From NCBI GenBank assembly GCA_016790075.1, contig JAEUPP010000057.1:78681-142680 (forward strand): DNA of 64,000 nt. Reading direction: 5' to 3'. The stretch is from Rhodanobacteraceae bacterium. Its GTDB lineage: Bacteria; Pseudomonadota; Gammaproteobacteria; Xanthomonadales; Rhodanobacteraceae. Both the position numbers and the translations under genes were made by a program. The notes beneath the pieces were generated by a model. The model ran no database searches. It was not told where the DNA came from and worked only from the letters and a program-made list of their open reading frames with translations. Below are positions 9,348 through 18,058 of this stretch, piece by piece (position 1 is the first letter of the stretch; the number at the start of each line of letters is the position of its first letter).

Positions 9348-10442
9348 TTATTCAGAAGCAGCCTCACGGCTGAGCTCCTGCTTGAGAGGGCCGGCACGGC
9401 GCGGCCAGCCTATGCGCGCCATGCCGCTGGCCAGTGCTTGCTCCCGTGCATTGCGGGCTGCGTCCACGGACTCAAAATCCCCCCAGACCGCCACATACCA
9501 GGCAGCGCCGTTGCGCGTCAGCGGCAGCAGATAGACTTGCCCTTGCGTCGGCTTGCCGGCCTCGTTTTCGACCAGGTCGCGCCGCGCGCCGCTGGCGAGT
9601 TCGATCACGTAGCGGCTGTCGCCGAGGCGGCGGAATTCCGTGCTGCCGAGCAGGGCAGTGTCGCCTGATTGCGGAGCAGACGTTGTTGCGTTCGTAGCGT
9701 CAGTTGGCCTTGGCAGGGGGGGAGGTGGTGGTTCGGCCGGTGATGATGCCGTTGCGGATTCGGCGGCTGGCGATTTCCCCGGATCGGCCGCGCCAGTACT
9801 CGCTGCTGCAGTGGCCGCTGATGCCGATGATTCCGGCGCCGTCGTGGACGGTGCAACTGGCGGCGGTGTTGCCGGTCCGGCAACAACGGATTGCGCTGGT
9901 GTGTCGGCTGGGGCGTCGGCGCTGGTTGGTGCAGCGGCGGCTGGCGAGGCTACCGGTGCGGAGGATTCCGGCACGGGCGCCGGCGAAACGCTGGTTGTTG
10001 CTGTCGCTGGTTCAGCAGTGGCTGCTGTGGCGGTTTGAGCAGCAGCGGCCGGTTTCGCTGCGGCGGGGCTTGTGGTCGCTGCGCGTGCTTCCGGTGCGAG
10101 CAGATAATGCGGCACGTTGCGCGAGCCGGTGCGTGGTGCGGCCGCACTGGCTGCTGGTGCGGTCTGCGTTGGCTCCACACTGGCTTGCGCAGCGGAATCC
10201 GTCCTGGAGGCTTCGTCGGGAATCTCGCTGCTGCTGCGCAGACGCAGCTCGCGCGGTTTTTTTTCCGTTTCTGCGGCTGTCTCCGCTGTCGAGGAAGCCG
10301 AGCGACAGTCCCAGCCTTCGCCACTCGACGCTGGTATGCAGACATGCTTGCTGCCCGGCTCGAACACCTGTTCGTCCGCGGCCTGTGCCGCCGTCAACGT
10401 AGCCAGCAGCAGCAAGGCGGCACCTGGCGATCTAGCGTACAT
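9348..10442 (-). CDS. SPOR-domain cell envelope protein with long Ala/Pro linker
   Basis: 364 residues from the ATG at 10442, preceded by GGAGGCGCCAC. A signal peptide (AALLLLATLTAAQAA) is followed by EQVFEPGSKHVCIPASSGEG and about 200 residues of Ala/Ser/Pro/Thr linker. The C-terminal 80 residues read as a SPOR domain (YVIELASGARRDLVENEAG to GMARIGWP), which in known cases binds denuded peptidoglycan at the septum. Its place after aroK-aroB matches damX of enterics, but DamX is a membrane protein with a different N-terminal part, so this is at most a functional analogue. The start overlaps the end of the WGR gene by 11 bp, implying coupling. Confidence 0.82.
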   Translation of the reverse strand: MYARSPGAALLLLATLTAAQAADEQVFEPGSKHVCIPASSGEGWDCRSASSTAETAAETEKKPRELRLRSSSEIPDEASRTDSAAQASVEPTQTAPAASAAAPRTGSRNVPHYLLAPEARAATTSPAAAKPAAAAQTATAATAEPATATTSVSPAPVPESSAPVASPAAAAPTSADAPADTPAQSVVAGPATPPPVAPSTTAPESSASAATAAASTGAADPGKSPAAESATASSPAEPPPPPLPRPTDATNATTSAPQSGDTALLGSTEFRRLGDSRYVIELASGARRDLVENEAGKPTQGQVYLLPLTRNGAAWYVAVWGDFESVDAARNAREQALASGMARIGWPRRAGPLKQELSREAASE

Positions 10443-10692
10443 GTGGCGCCTCCAGGCCCTGACTGAATACGACGCGAAAACCACGCTTGACCTGGGCGTC
10501 ACGCGCCTGGGCGAAGGCGTTCAGCGCATCGTCGCGTTCGAGATAGATCTCCCGCTTGCTGCTGCTGCGGCCGCCTTGCTGGCCCCATTCGCGATACAGC
10601 GTCCAGCCGCCGAGCAGATCCTGTTGCAGCACGATTTCGTAGTAGCGCGGCGACTCGGTGGCGGCCGGCTGGGTTTGCATGTAGATACGCAT
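10432..10692 (-). CDS. Small WGR-domain protein
   Basis: 86 residues. After a short leader (MRIYMQTQPAATESPRYYEI) it is a single WGR domain, recognisable by WTLYREWGQQGGRSS and a C-terminal helix-strand FAQARDAQVKRGFRV. WGR domains are found in PARPs and in MolR-type regulators, where they contact nucleic acid; stand-alone bacterial copies have no firm role. It overlaps the SPOR gene by 11 bp and lies 23 bp downstream of aroB on the same strand, so it is probably in the aroK-aroB transcript. Confidence 0.85.
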   Translation of the reverse strand: MRIYMQTQPAATESPRYYEIVLQQDLLGGWTLYREWGQQGGRSSSKREIYLERDDALNAFAQARDAQVKRGFRVVFSQGLEAPHVR

Positions 10693-10715
10693 GGGCGGGA
10701 TTGTAGCGGCCTCGC

Positions 10716-11798
10716 CTAGCCGCTGCGCAGGCGATGCAGGATTGCGGCATCGGCCACGTCAGGCACGATCTCGGCGGCACCTATCCCGCGCCAGAGGATC
10801 AGGCGTATATGGCCGCTGAGGTTCTTCTTGTCCAGATACATGAGCTGCAGCAGCGCGCTTGCGTCGCTGCCCGCGGGCAGCTCCACCGGCAGGCCGATAC
10901 GGCGCAGCAATCTTTCCAGCCGATCAGCGTCGGCGCCTGGCGCAAGGCCCAGGTCGCTCGATAGCTGTGCGGCTAGTCGCATGCCGATGGCGACTGCTTC
11001 ACCGTGCAACAGGCGACCATAGCCCGAAGCGGTTTCCAACGCATGGCCGAACGTATGGCCGAAGTTGAGCAGCGCCCGTTCGCCATCCTCGCGTTCGTCG
11101 CGCGCGACTATGCCCGCCTTGTGCAGGCAGCTACGGGCGATGGCTTCGGCGACCGCGTCGCTGTCCCGGGCGGCCAGGGCCTCGGCCCGATGTTCAAGCC
11201 AGTTGAAAAACGCGAGGTCACCTATTGCGCCGTACTTGACCACTTCCGCCAGGCCGGAGCGGTATTCGCGCTCGGGCAGGGTCGTCAGCGTGTCGGTGTC
11301 GATGACGACTGCGCGCGGTTGGTGGAAGGCGCCAACGAGATTCTTGCCGGCAGGCAGGTTCACACCGGTCTTGCCGCCGACCGAGGAATCGACCTGGGCA
11401 AGCAGGCTGGTTGGGATCTGCAGGAAATCGATGCCGCGCATCCAGCAGGCTGCGGCAAAGCCTGCCAGATCGCCGATCACCCCGCCGCCCAACGCAATCA
11501 CGCAAGCATCGCGGTTGGCCTTGAGCGCTGCAAGCGCCTCCAGTGCTTCGCCGCAGCACGCGAGGGTCTTGTACTGCTCACCGTCGGGCAGGACCAAACT
11601 CGCCTGTTGCAGGCCGGCAAGACCCGCGACCACTGCCTCAAGGTACAGCGGCGCAACCGTGGTATTGCTGACCACGAGCACATGGCGGCCGCGGATAGCG
11701 CGGCGCCAGTGCGGGGCATCGTGCAGAATGCCGCGGCCTATCCAGATCGGATAGCTGCGCGCACCAAGGGCGACGTTCAGCTCACGCACGGGACTCAT
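10716..11798 (-). CDS. aroB: 3-dehydroquinate synthase AroB
   Basis: 360 residues, standard length. It converts DAHP to 3-dehydroquinate with NAD+ and a divalent metal, step 2 of the shikimate pathway. Visible motifs are the NAD-binding [41 protein letters not shown] (split here: [17 protein letters not shown]), NLVGAFHQP and metal-binding His residues in [13 protein letters not shown] and [12 protein letters not shown] took the ATG at 11798, which overlaps the aroK stop by 4 bp; the longer open frame is antisense to conserved aroK sequence. Confidence 0.98.
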   Translation of the reverse strand: MSPVRELNVALGARSYPIWIGRGILHDAPHWRRAIRGRHVLVVSNTTVAPLYLEAVVAGLAGLQQASLVLPDGEQYKTLACCGEALEALAALKANRDACVIALGGGVIGDLAGFAAACWMRGIDFLQIPTSLLAQVDSSVGGKTGVNLPAGKNLVGAFHQPRAVVIDTDTLTTLPEREYRSGLAEVVKYGAIGDLAFFNWLEHRAEALAARDSDAVAEAIARSCLHKAGIVARDEREDGERALLNFGHTFGHALETASGYGRLLHGEAVAIGMRLAAQLSSDLGLAPGADADRLERLLRRIGLPVELPAGSDASALLQLMYLDKKNLSGHIRLILWRGIGAAEIVPDVADAAILHRLRSG

Positions 11799-12343
11799 GC
11801 GGCGGCCGGCGCCGGCAGGCGCTGCCATTCCTGCTGCAGGCGCGTAATGAGATCCGCGGCGACCTGCGCCGCATGCTGGTGTTCGGAACAGATGGTCATG
11901 TCGGCAATGGTGGAGTAGAGCGGATTGCGCAGAGCGGCCATCTGTTCCAGCCGTTCCCGCCGGTCCGGTGCGGCCAGCAGCGGACGCTTGCGGTCGCGGG
12001 CGAGACGTTCGAGCTGGATGGAAACCGCCGTTTCGAGATAGACGATGAAGCCACGTGCTGCAAGCAGCTCGCGATTGTGTGCGTCGAGCACGGCACCGCC
12101 CCCTGTAGCGAGTACGACGCCTTGCAGTGCACTTATCTGATCCAGTGCGGCACATTCGCGCCGACGGAATCCGGCCTCGCCCTCGAGCTCGAAAATCAGT
12201 GGAATAGTCGCGCCAGTCTGCTCCTCGATCACCAGGTCGAGGTCGAAAAACGGTAGTTGCAGCTGTTCGGCGACGCGCCGGCCTATGGTTGTTTTGCCGG
12301 CACCCATGGGGCCGATCAGGAACAAGTTGGGTGCGGGATTCAT
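11795..12343 (-). CDS. aroK: Shikimate kinase AroK
   Basis: 182 residues. It phosphorylates shikimate with ATP (step 5 of the pathway). The P-loop is GPMGAGKTT (residues 11-19), shikimate-binding DLDLVIEE (Asp-33 region) and FRRRE, GGGAV as the second substrate glycine loop, and RPLL in the lid. It is the first gene of the aroK-aroB-WGR-SPOR group and is divergent from xrtH across a 98-bp gap, which must hold both promoters. Confidence 0.98.
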   Translation of the reverse strand: MNPAPNLFLIGPMGAGKTTIGRRVAEQLQLPFFDLDLVIEEQTGATIPLIFELEGEAGFRRRECAALDQISALQGVVLATGGGAVLDAHNRELLAARGFIVYLETAVSIQLERLARDRKRPLLAAPDRRERLEQMAALRNPLYSTIADMTICSEHQHAAQVAADLITRLQQEWQRLPAPAAA

Positions 12344-12441
12344 GCGGCCGATGCTAGCACGCAGGTCGTGGCGGACTCAGCGCATATGAATGCCGGTTAC
12401 TAGTGTCGAGGCAATGGCGGACAGGGCCGGAGGGCTCCCGT

Positions 12442-13050
12442 ATGGTTGAGGAGCAAGCAGGGGCGGCGGACCACGGCATCAGTTTCTCGCTTAAGCTACG
12501 GCGGCCCTTCCGTGCCGCGTTTCTGACCATGTTCCGGTTCCTCGTCATCTTTGTTGCTTCGCTGCTGATACTGTTTACGCTCGACGTGCTGACCGTAGTC
12601 GAGGTCCATTTCGTCGATCCCTTCAATGCCTTGCTCGCGAGCCTCTCGGCCAAACTCATAGGTTTGTTCGGCGGGGATGCGGTAGCGCAGGGCAAGATCA
12701 TTATCAGCATCAGTACCGGGCTGGCCGTTTCGATAGAACGCGTCTGCAATGGTATCGAGGCGGTCATTATTCTTGTCTCGGCAATGATTGCGTTCCCTGC
12801 CCGTATCCTGCACAAGCTGATCGGCATTGTGCTGGGCACGCTGGCCATCCAGGCCTTGAATCTGGTGCGAATCATCAGCCTCTACTATTTGCATCAGTGG
12901 GATTCGGTCTGGTTCGAGTGGTTTCACAGTTATATCTGGCAGGCGCTGATCGTGCTTGATGCACTGGTGATGTTCCTGCTCTGGTTGCGTTATCTGCCGC
13001 GGCCGGCGGCGACAATCGTCCAGCCGCCGAAGGCTGAGGCACCCACATGA
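12442..13050 (+). CDS. xrtH: Exosortase H (XrtH-type) membrane transpeptidase
   Basis: 202 residues from the ATG at 12442, which follows GGAGGG by 7 bases. It has five or so membrane helices. Catalytic residues of the exosortase/archaeosortase family are in place: Cys in SIERVCNGIEAV, Arg in LNLVRIISLYYL and His in EWFHSYIW. The overall sequence matches my memory of XrtH, which recognises IPTLxxWG-CTERM proteins. No protein in the window carries such a C-terminal signal, so the substrates lie elsewhere. It overlaps the epimerase gene by 4 bp. Confidence 0.9.
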   Translation: MVEEQAGAADHGISFSLKLRRPFRAAFLTMFRFLVIFVASLLILFTLDVLTVVEVHFVDPFNALLASLSAKLIGLFGGDAVAQGKIIISISTGLAVSIERVCNGIEAVIILVSAMIAFPARILHKLIGIVLGTLAIQALNLVRIISLYYLHQWDSVWFEWFHSYIWQALIVLDALVMFLLWLRYLPRPAATIVQPPKAEAPT

Positions 13051-13910
13051 GCCGCGCCGGCGCCGTACTGCTTGCTGGTTGCGGCGATGTAGGTGTTCGC
13101 CTGGGCCTCTCTCTGGCTGCAGCAGGCAGACGCGTTTACGGCTTGCGCCGCAGCGATGTGTTGCTGCCTGCGCCGCTGCAGCCGTTGCGTGCCGATCTGA
13201 CGGATCCCACCAGTTTGCGCGCGCTGCCTGATGACATAACCGACGTCGTATTCCTGCCAACGCCGGGCCGTCGCGAGGAGGCAGCCTATCGCGGACTGTT
13301 CGTCGACGGCCTGGCGCACTTGCTGGAAGCGCTGCAGCGGCGCGCGGCGCCGCGGCGTCTGGTGTTTGTCTCGTCGAGTGCGGTTTATGGCGAACACGGC
13401 GGTGCCTGGGTCGATGAAGACACGGTTTGTGCACCGCTGGCCTTCAACGGCCGCCAGTTGCTGGAAGCGGAAGCTCAGCTCGCCGGCGTGCCTGGTGCGG
13501 TGATCGCCCGTTGCTCGGGCATCTATGGTCCGGGGCGCACGCGGCTTATTGACCAGGTGCTGGACGGCAGCGCGCGGCGACCCGCTGGTGTTGCGGAGTT
13601 TTCCAATCGTATTCATGTGGATGATGTGGCCGGTGCGCTGGCACATCTGCTCGCGCTGGCCGATCCGGCGCCGTGCTATCTGCTCAGCGACGATCATCCG
13701 GCGCCACTTGCCGATGTGCAGGACTGGATCGCGCACCAGCTCGGTCTGCCGCCGCTGGCTGCGGGGCCTGCACTAGCCTCGCGCGCAGTCGGCAACAAAC
13801 GACTTGCCAACCGACGCCTGAGCGCATCTGGGTACCGCCTGCGCTATCCGGACTTTGCATCGGGCTACGCGCCGCTGCTGCACTTGCCGGATCGGAACAG
13901 AGGAAATTGA
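13047..13910 (+). CDS. NAD-dependent epimerase/dehydratase (atypical SDR, YeeZ-like)
   Basis: 287 residues with a Rossmann fold. The nucleotide loop is LLAGCGDVGVRLG (residues 8-20), followed by SSSAVYGEHGG, which carries the Ser and Tyr of the SDR site, though the Lys is replaced (NGRQLLEAE), as in YeeZ-type atypical members. IARCSGIYGPGR and RIHVDDVAGAL are typical of epimerases. Substrate unknown. It is translationally coupled to xrtH (ATGA), which may be chance or may indicate a common regulon. Confidence 0.85.
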   Translation: MSRAGAVLLAGCGDVGVRLGLSLAAAGRRVYGLRRSDVLLPAPLQPLRADLTDPTSLRALPDDITDVVFLPTPGRREEAAYRGLFVDGLAHLLEALQRRAAPRRLVFVSSSAVYGEHGGAWVDEDTVCAPLAFNGRQLLEAEAQLAGVPGAVIARCSGIYGPGRTRLIDQVLDGSARRPAGVAEFSNRIHVDDVAGALAHLLALADPAPCYLLSDDHPAPLADVQDWIAHQLGLPPLAAGPALASRAVGNKRLANRRLSASGYRLRYPDFASGYAPLLHLPDRNRGN

Positions 13911-14076
13911 GAGCAGTGCTGCAGCCTCTGCAAAGCATCATGCTGCAACGCGCCAAACTCATTGCCGGCAGATGCAGTGGCAGCGCCGTTACATGCTGCT
14001 ACACTCCAGACGCATTAACATGGAGTTTCCGTTCATAGTCCATAGTTCGCGTGCAGATCCCGAGCAGGGAGTGGTT

Positions 14077-14280
14077 ATGTCCATTGCCAAGGTCATCGAA
14101 GTCAGTTCGGCATCGTCCAAAGGTATTGAAGATGCCGTACAAAGCGGGTTGCTGAAGGTCGCCACGACGGTAAAAAACCTCAAGGGGGCCTGGATCAACG
14201 AGATCAAAGTGGTCACCGACGACGACGGCCTGGTCAGGGAATGGCGTGTGAACATGCGCGTGAACTTCCTCGTTGAATAA
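14077..14280 (+). CDS. Dodecin, flavin-binding dodecamer subunit
   Basis: 67 residues from the ATG at 14077 (GGGAGTGGTT upstream); the longer frame upstream is not conserved in character. The sequence SIAKVIEVSSASSKGIEDAV with KGAWINEIKVV and a C-terminal strand REWRVNMRVNFLVE is the dodecin fold, one helix on a three-stranded sheet, with the Trp (W48 of KGAW) that stacks on the flavin. Dodecins store or buffer FMN/FAD or lumichrome. It lies alone in a 166-bp plus 42-bp context between the epimerase and the response regulator. The 166 bp before it hold a possible -10 (TACACT near 13999). Confidence 0.95.
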   Translation: MSIAKVIEVSSASSKGIEDAVQSGLLKVATTVKNLKGAWINEIKVVTDDDGLVREWRVNMRVNFLVE

Positions 14281-14322
14281 GGAGCTGCGAATGGGTCGGA
14301 GGCTTGCGCAGGAAGCCGTGGT

Positions 14323-15021
14323 ATGAGCAAGCATGAAATGGTCATCGGCTTTCTCGAGGACGATGCCGATCAGGCCGAGCTTATTTCCTTGTGGCTCGAC
14401 GGCGCCGGGTACACCCCCCGGGTGTTCCGCAGTGCGAGTGAGTTTCGCCGCCGCCTCGGTATTGAAGTGGTCGATCTGCTGCTGTTGGACTGGATGCTGC
14501 CTGATGCGACCGGTCTTGATGTTCTGGCCTGGATTCGCGGTTCCGCCAACGCCGAACTCCCGGTCATCTTCCTGACCTCGCGTTCGATGGACGAGGACAT
14601 CGTCAAGGGGCTTGAAAGCGGTGGTGACGACTATGTCGTCAAACCACCGAAACAGGCTGAATTGCTGGCTCGCGTTGCAGCGGTGCTGCGTCGCCGCGGG
14701 GTTGATCCGGATAGCAACGCGGACCTCAATGTCCCGCCCTATCACATCGACATGACGCGCCGGCGCGTGGCGATCGACGGCCGCGACATCGAGTTGACCC
14801 AACGCGAATTCGATCTGGCTATCTATCTGTTCCGCCGGCAGGGGCGTATCGTCCGGCGGGATGCCCTGCTAGAGAACGTCTGGAACATGAATGCGCAGGT
14901 GTCGACACGTACGGTCGACACACATGTAAGTCGACTGCGCAAGAAGCTTGAGCTCAGCGGCGAGCATGGCTGGCGCCTTATTGCGGTCTATCAGCATGGC
15001 TATCGCCTCGAACAGGCCTGA
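14323..15021 (+). CDS. OmpR/PhoB-family response regulator
   Basis: 232 residues. The receiver has the acidic pair in FLEDDADQ, phospho-acceptor Asp in LLLDWMLPD (about residue 55), Thr/Ser in FLTSRS and Lys in VVKPPK. A linker leads to a winged-helix DNA-binding domain (ELTQREFDLAIYLFRRQGR and TVDTHVSRLRKKLEL with the wing YQHGYRL). No classical histidine kinase follows directly; the nearest kinase is at 18055, four genes downstream on the same strand, and could be its partner. A gap of 195 bp separates it from the coiled-coil gene, so co-transcription is possible but not shown. Confidence 0.95.
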   Translation: MSKHEMVIGFLEDDADQAELISLWLDGAGYTPRVFRSASEFRRRLGIEVVDLLLLDWMLPDATGLDVLAWIRGSANAELPVIFLTSRSMDEDIVKGLESGGDDYVVKPPKQAELLARVAAVLRRRGVDPDSNADLNVPPYHIDMTRRRVAIDGRDIELTQREFDLAIYLFRRQGRIVRRDALLENVWNMNAQVSTRTVDTHVSRLRKKLELSGEHGWRLIAVYQHGYRLEQA

Positions 15022-15216
15022 GGCCGGTGCAGTGATTCGATAGTGTGTAGTACAAGGAATTTGGATCGATTGCCGCTAGGCCTTGCGCGGCGAGCAGGCG
15101 TACCGGGAGTACGGCGACGAAGTGCAGCGACATATCGTGACGAAGTATGCCGAATTCGTGCAACGTATTGCCTGATCACCACGCTAGTGCCGTCTGGCCC
15201 AGGGGAGTACAACACG

Positions 15217-15864
15217 ATGTCCAACAAGCGTGAGCAGGCAGCCCCGAATTTCCCCAGCAATGCATCGCCACCTGATCGTGCCCCTGGCAGTGCGCCGGTG
15301 GAGAGGCCGGTGAACGAACACAGGCCTCTGGCTGCGGATGCCAGCGGCGTCGACCGCAACGTCGATCAAATCCGCGATATCTTGTTTGGCGGCCAGATGC
15401 GGGACTACGAGCGCCGTTTTCAGGAACTCAACGAGCGACTTGAAGCGGATTTCAATGCACTGCGCCAGGACCAGGAGCGGCGGTTTACCCAGCTCGACAA
15501 GCGTCTCGACGAGCAGCTTGAAAAAATCGCCCGCGCGCTACGCCAGGAAGTACTGGACCGTACGGCCGCTACTGACGATATCGAGTCGCGCCTGCTGCAA
15601 GGCACGCGCACCCAGCGCAGCGAACTCGCCAGCGCCGTCGATACACTGAGCCGTGATCTTGCCATCGCCGAAGAGCGCCTGCGAATGGCACTGGGTGAGC
15701 TCGATGCCGCACTGAAGGAGCAGGGGGGGCGGCTGGGCCAGTCGCTGGCGCGTTCGCGCGACGAGCTGCGTGGCGAGAAGGTCGGTCGCGAAGATCTTGC
15801 TGCGCTGATGACCGAACTGGCGTTACGCCTCAAGGGCGATTTCGACCTTCCTGGTTCTGCCTGA
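15217..15864 (+). CDS. Coiled-coil protein of the small-GTPase/OmpA module, function unknown
   Basis: 215 residues from the ATG at 15217, with AGGGGAG 9 bases upstream. The first 50 residues are Pro/Asn-rich and disordered. From RDILFGGQMRDYERRFQEL on it is nearly continuous coiled coil (about residues 55-185; heptads such as QLDKRLDEQLEKIARALRQ). The C-terminus ends ELALRLKGDFDLPGSA. No signal peptide or membrane helix is present, so it is cytoplasmic. It is 14 bp upstream of the OmpA-like gene and starts the tightly packed unit ending at 19581. It may be an effector or scaffold for the GTPase; that is inference from position only. Confidence 0.85.
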   Translation: MSNKREQAAPNFPSNASPPDRAPGSAPVERPVNEHRPLAADASGVDRNVDQIRDILFGGQMRDYERRFQELNERLEADFNALRQDQERRFTQLDKRLDEQLEKIARALRQEVLDRTAATDDIESRLLQGTRTQRSELASAVDTLSRDLAIAEERLRMALGELDAALKEQGGRLGQSLARSRDELRGEKVGREDLAALMTELALRLKGDFDLPGSA

Positions 15865-15878
15865 TTGCGCGGCCCGCC

Positions 15879-17561
15879 ATGGGCGAGCATCAGCGCCTGA
15901 AGGAACTCCTGCTTGGCGAGGAACTGGCCGAGCTCAATGCGCAGGCCGAGCGCGTAGCCGCGCTTGAGGCTACGCAAGCCGAGCTGCCCAAACAGTTGCC
16001 TGCACTGCTGCAGCGTGCACAGCGCGGCAACGGCCGCCGACGCCTGGCGCAGGCGCTTGCGGCGCCGGTAGCCGATGCACTGGGCGCCGCCGTCGCGTCG
16101 CAGAGGCAGCACATCGTTGACGCACTGTTCCCTGTGATTGGCCCGGCCATACGCAAGGCGATTGCTGAAGCGCTGCGTGATTTCACCGAAAACTTCAACC
16201 GTGCACTCGAGTCGAGTCTCACGCTGCGCGGCCTGCGCTGGCGCTTTGAGTCCTGGCGCACGGGAATTCCGTATGCGCAGGTCGTGCTGCGGCATTCGTT
16301 GCGCTATCGCATAGACCATCTGTTCCTGATTGATCGCGAAAACGGCCTGGTGCTTGCGCGCGTATCAGCGCCGGATCTGCCTGACCTCGACGCTGACGCG
16401 ATCGCCGGCATGTTGACGGCTATCGGCGATTTCGTACGCGATTCGGTCGGCGACGGCGAAGGAGGCGGCCTCGACGCTGCCAGTCTCGGCGAACATCTGG
16501 TCTGGGTACTGCCGGGGCCACGGGCAAATCTGGCTGCATTCCTGCGCGGTGCTCCACCCGCTGAATTGCGTGCGGTGTTGTACGGATGCCTCGAGCAGAT
16601 CCACCAGCGGCTGGACGACTCAGCCCTCGATAGCGCGGCGCTCGCCGAAGTCATAAAGCTGGACAGCATTGATGCCGCTGCTGCGGCCCAGGCCCCGACT
16701 TCCGCCAGCTCACCGCGGCGCTGGCCGCTGCTTGTGCTGGTTTTCCTCCTGTTCGGTTCATTGGTCTGGTGGCAGTGGCGCGAATGGGCCTGGCAGCAGC
16801 GCATTGAAGCAATAACGGCGGTACTGGCGAACTGGCCGGGATTGCATCTGGATCGCATCGACGGGCGGGCAGGTCGCGAGGTTCGCGTCGTTGGACTCGT
16901 CGACGCCGACGCAGAACCTCTGGAGCCGACGCTGCGGACATTGTTGCCGTCCGAGGTCGATCTGCAGCTCCTGTTGCGCGGCTTTGTTTCGACGGACGAT
17001 CCCGTGGTACTGCAGCGCGTACGGCGCGAACTTGACCTGCCCTCCGGCGTGCAGGCCAGCGTTCATTCCGGGGTTGCGAGCCTCCAGGGCAGCGCAGACG
17101 CTGCCTGGATAGCGCAGGCGAAACTCCGGGCGGAGCGCGTCGTCGGCCTGGTCGCTTTGGATACATCGCTACTCCAGGTCTCCGTCGACCCTGCCGAAGC
17201 GTTGCGTGCAGAATGGCAGCGCCTGAGCACCATGTTGCCGGATCTGCGCGTACATTTTGTGCGTGAACTGGAGCCGCGTGATCCGGCGGAACTGCAACAT
17301 GTTGTGACAGTGGTGCAGCGTCTGGTTGCTCTGGCATCGGAGTTGCGGCGACCTTTGCAGCTACAGTGCTTCGGCCACAACGATGAACCTGGCTCGGCGA
17401 AAAAAAATCGCGAATTGCGCTATCGCCGCGCACAGTGGCTCTGCGAACGTCTGCGTGAAGCTGATGTAGTGGCTTCGTTCAATCCGGCCACGAACCGACC
17501 TGCCGCTGATGTGCGCGCTGCTAGTCTGTGGCTGGATGTCACCGCGCCGGAGGAAGAATGA
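15879..17561 (+). CDS. Inner-membrane protein with C-terminal OmpA-like domain
   Basis: 560 residues. The N-terminal 280 residues are cytoplasmic by charge: two helical stretches, then LRWRFESWRTGIPYAQVVL and a globular segment IDHLFLIDRENGLVLARVSA that resembles a sensory or roadblock-like sheet but is unassigned. One membrane helix spans about residues 283-303 (RWPLLVLVFLLFGSLVWW). The periplasmic part has a BON-like segment (GREVRVVGLVDADAEPLEP onward) and an OmpA-like end with GHNDEPGSAKKNRELRYRRA, whose Asp, Asn and Arg positions fit diaminopimelate contacts. It may connect peptidoglycan with the cytoplasmic GTPase whose ATG overlaps its stop by 4 bp. Confidence 0.85.
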   Translation: MGEHQRLKELLLGEELAELNAQAERVAALEATQAELPKQLPALLQRAQRGNGRRRLAQALAAPVADALGAAVASQRQHIVDALFPVIGPAIRKAIAEALRDFTENFNRALESSLTLRGLRWRFESWRTGIPYAQVVLRHSLRYRIDHLFLIDRENGLVLARVSAPDLPDLDADAIAGMLTAIGDFVRDSVGDGEGGGLDAASLGEHLVWVLPGPRANLAAFLRGAPPAELRAVLYGCLEQIHQRLDDSALDSAALAEVIKLDSIDAAAAAQAPTSASSPRRWPLLVLVFLLFGSLVWWQWREWAWQQRIEAITAVLANWPGLHLDRIDGRAGREVRVVGLVDADAEPLEPTLRTLLPSEVDLQLLLRGFVSTDDPVVLQRVRRELDLPSGVQASVHSGVASLQGSADAAWIAQAKLRAERVVGLVALDTSLLQVSVDPAEALRAEWQRLSTMLPDLRVHFVRELEPRDPAELQHVVTVVQRLVALASELRRPLQLQCFGHNDEPGSAKKNRELRYRRAQWLCERLREADVVASFNPATNRPAADVRAASLWLDVTAPEEE

Positions 17562-18058
17562 GCGATTTTGCACGCAAGGTCTGTATGCTCGGCGACTTCG
17601 GTGTCGGCAAGACCAGTCTGGTCGCACGCTATGTGCGCAATACGTTTTCCGACAAATACCTGACTACGGTGGGCGTGAAGGTCGATAGCCGTAGCGTTGC
17701 TCTGTCCGATGAGGTCAACCTCAAGCTTGTCATCTGGGATATTGCCGGTAAGGCTGCACTCGACAGTGTCAACAAGAACTACCTGCGTGGAGCAAGCGGA
17801 CTCATTCTCGTCGCCGACGGAACGCGCGAGCCGAGCTTGCGCGCGGCGTTGGACCTTGCCCTGCAAGCGCGTGAAGTCGTTGCCAGCCCGGCTTGTGTGC
17901 TGTTCGTCAACAAGCTCGATATGGTCGATCGCTGGGAAGTCGCGCCGGCTGTGCTGGGCGAAATCCGCCGCTCGCTTGCCGTGTTCGAGACCAGCGCGCT
18001 CAGCGGCGACGGTGTCGAAGCCGGTTTCATCGAACTTGCCCGGAAACTCGCGCCATGA
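17558..18058 (+). CDS. Ras/Rab-like small GTPase with Lys in place of the switch II Gln
   Basis: 166 residues, a bare G domain without lipidation signal. The P-loop is GDFGVGKT (residues 12-19), the switch I Thr lies in YLTTVGVK (36-37), and G3 is VIWDIAGKAALDSV where D61-I-A-G64-K65 replaces the usual D-T-A-G-Q. G4 is NKLD (118-121) and G5 is TSAL (145-148). It is strikingly eukaryote-like (Rab fold) compared with MglA. Loss of the Gln suggests slow intrinsic hydrolysis or dependence on a partner. It overlaps the OmpA-like gene (4 bp) and the histidine kinase gene (4 bp), so the three products are probably made in stoichiometric register. Confidence 0.95.
   Translation: MSDFARKVCMLGDFGVGKTSLVARYVRNTFSDKYLTTVGVKVDSRSVALSDEVNLKLVIWDIAGKAALDSVNKNYLRGASGLILVADGTREPSLRAALDLALQAREVVASPACVLFVNKLDMVDRWEVAPAVLGEIRRSLAVFETSALSGDGVEAGFIELARKLAP

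Noticed and set aside
9640-10466. Plus-strand frames opposite the SPOR gene
   Set aside because: They are produced by the repetitive GC-rich Ala/Pro linker read on the other strand; products are Gly/Val/Cys- or Arg-rich without fold features.
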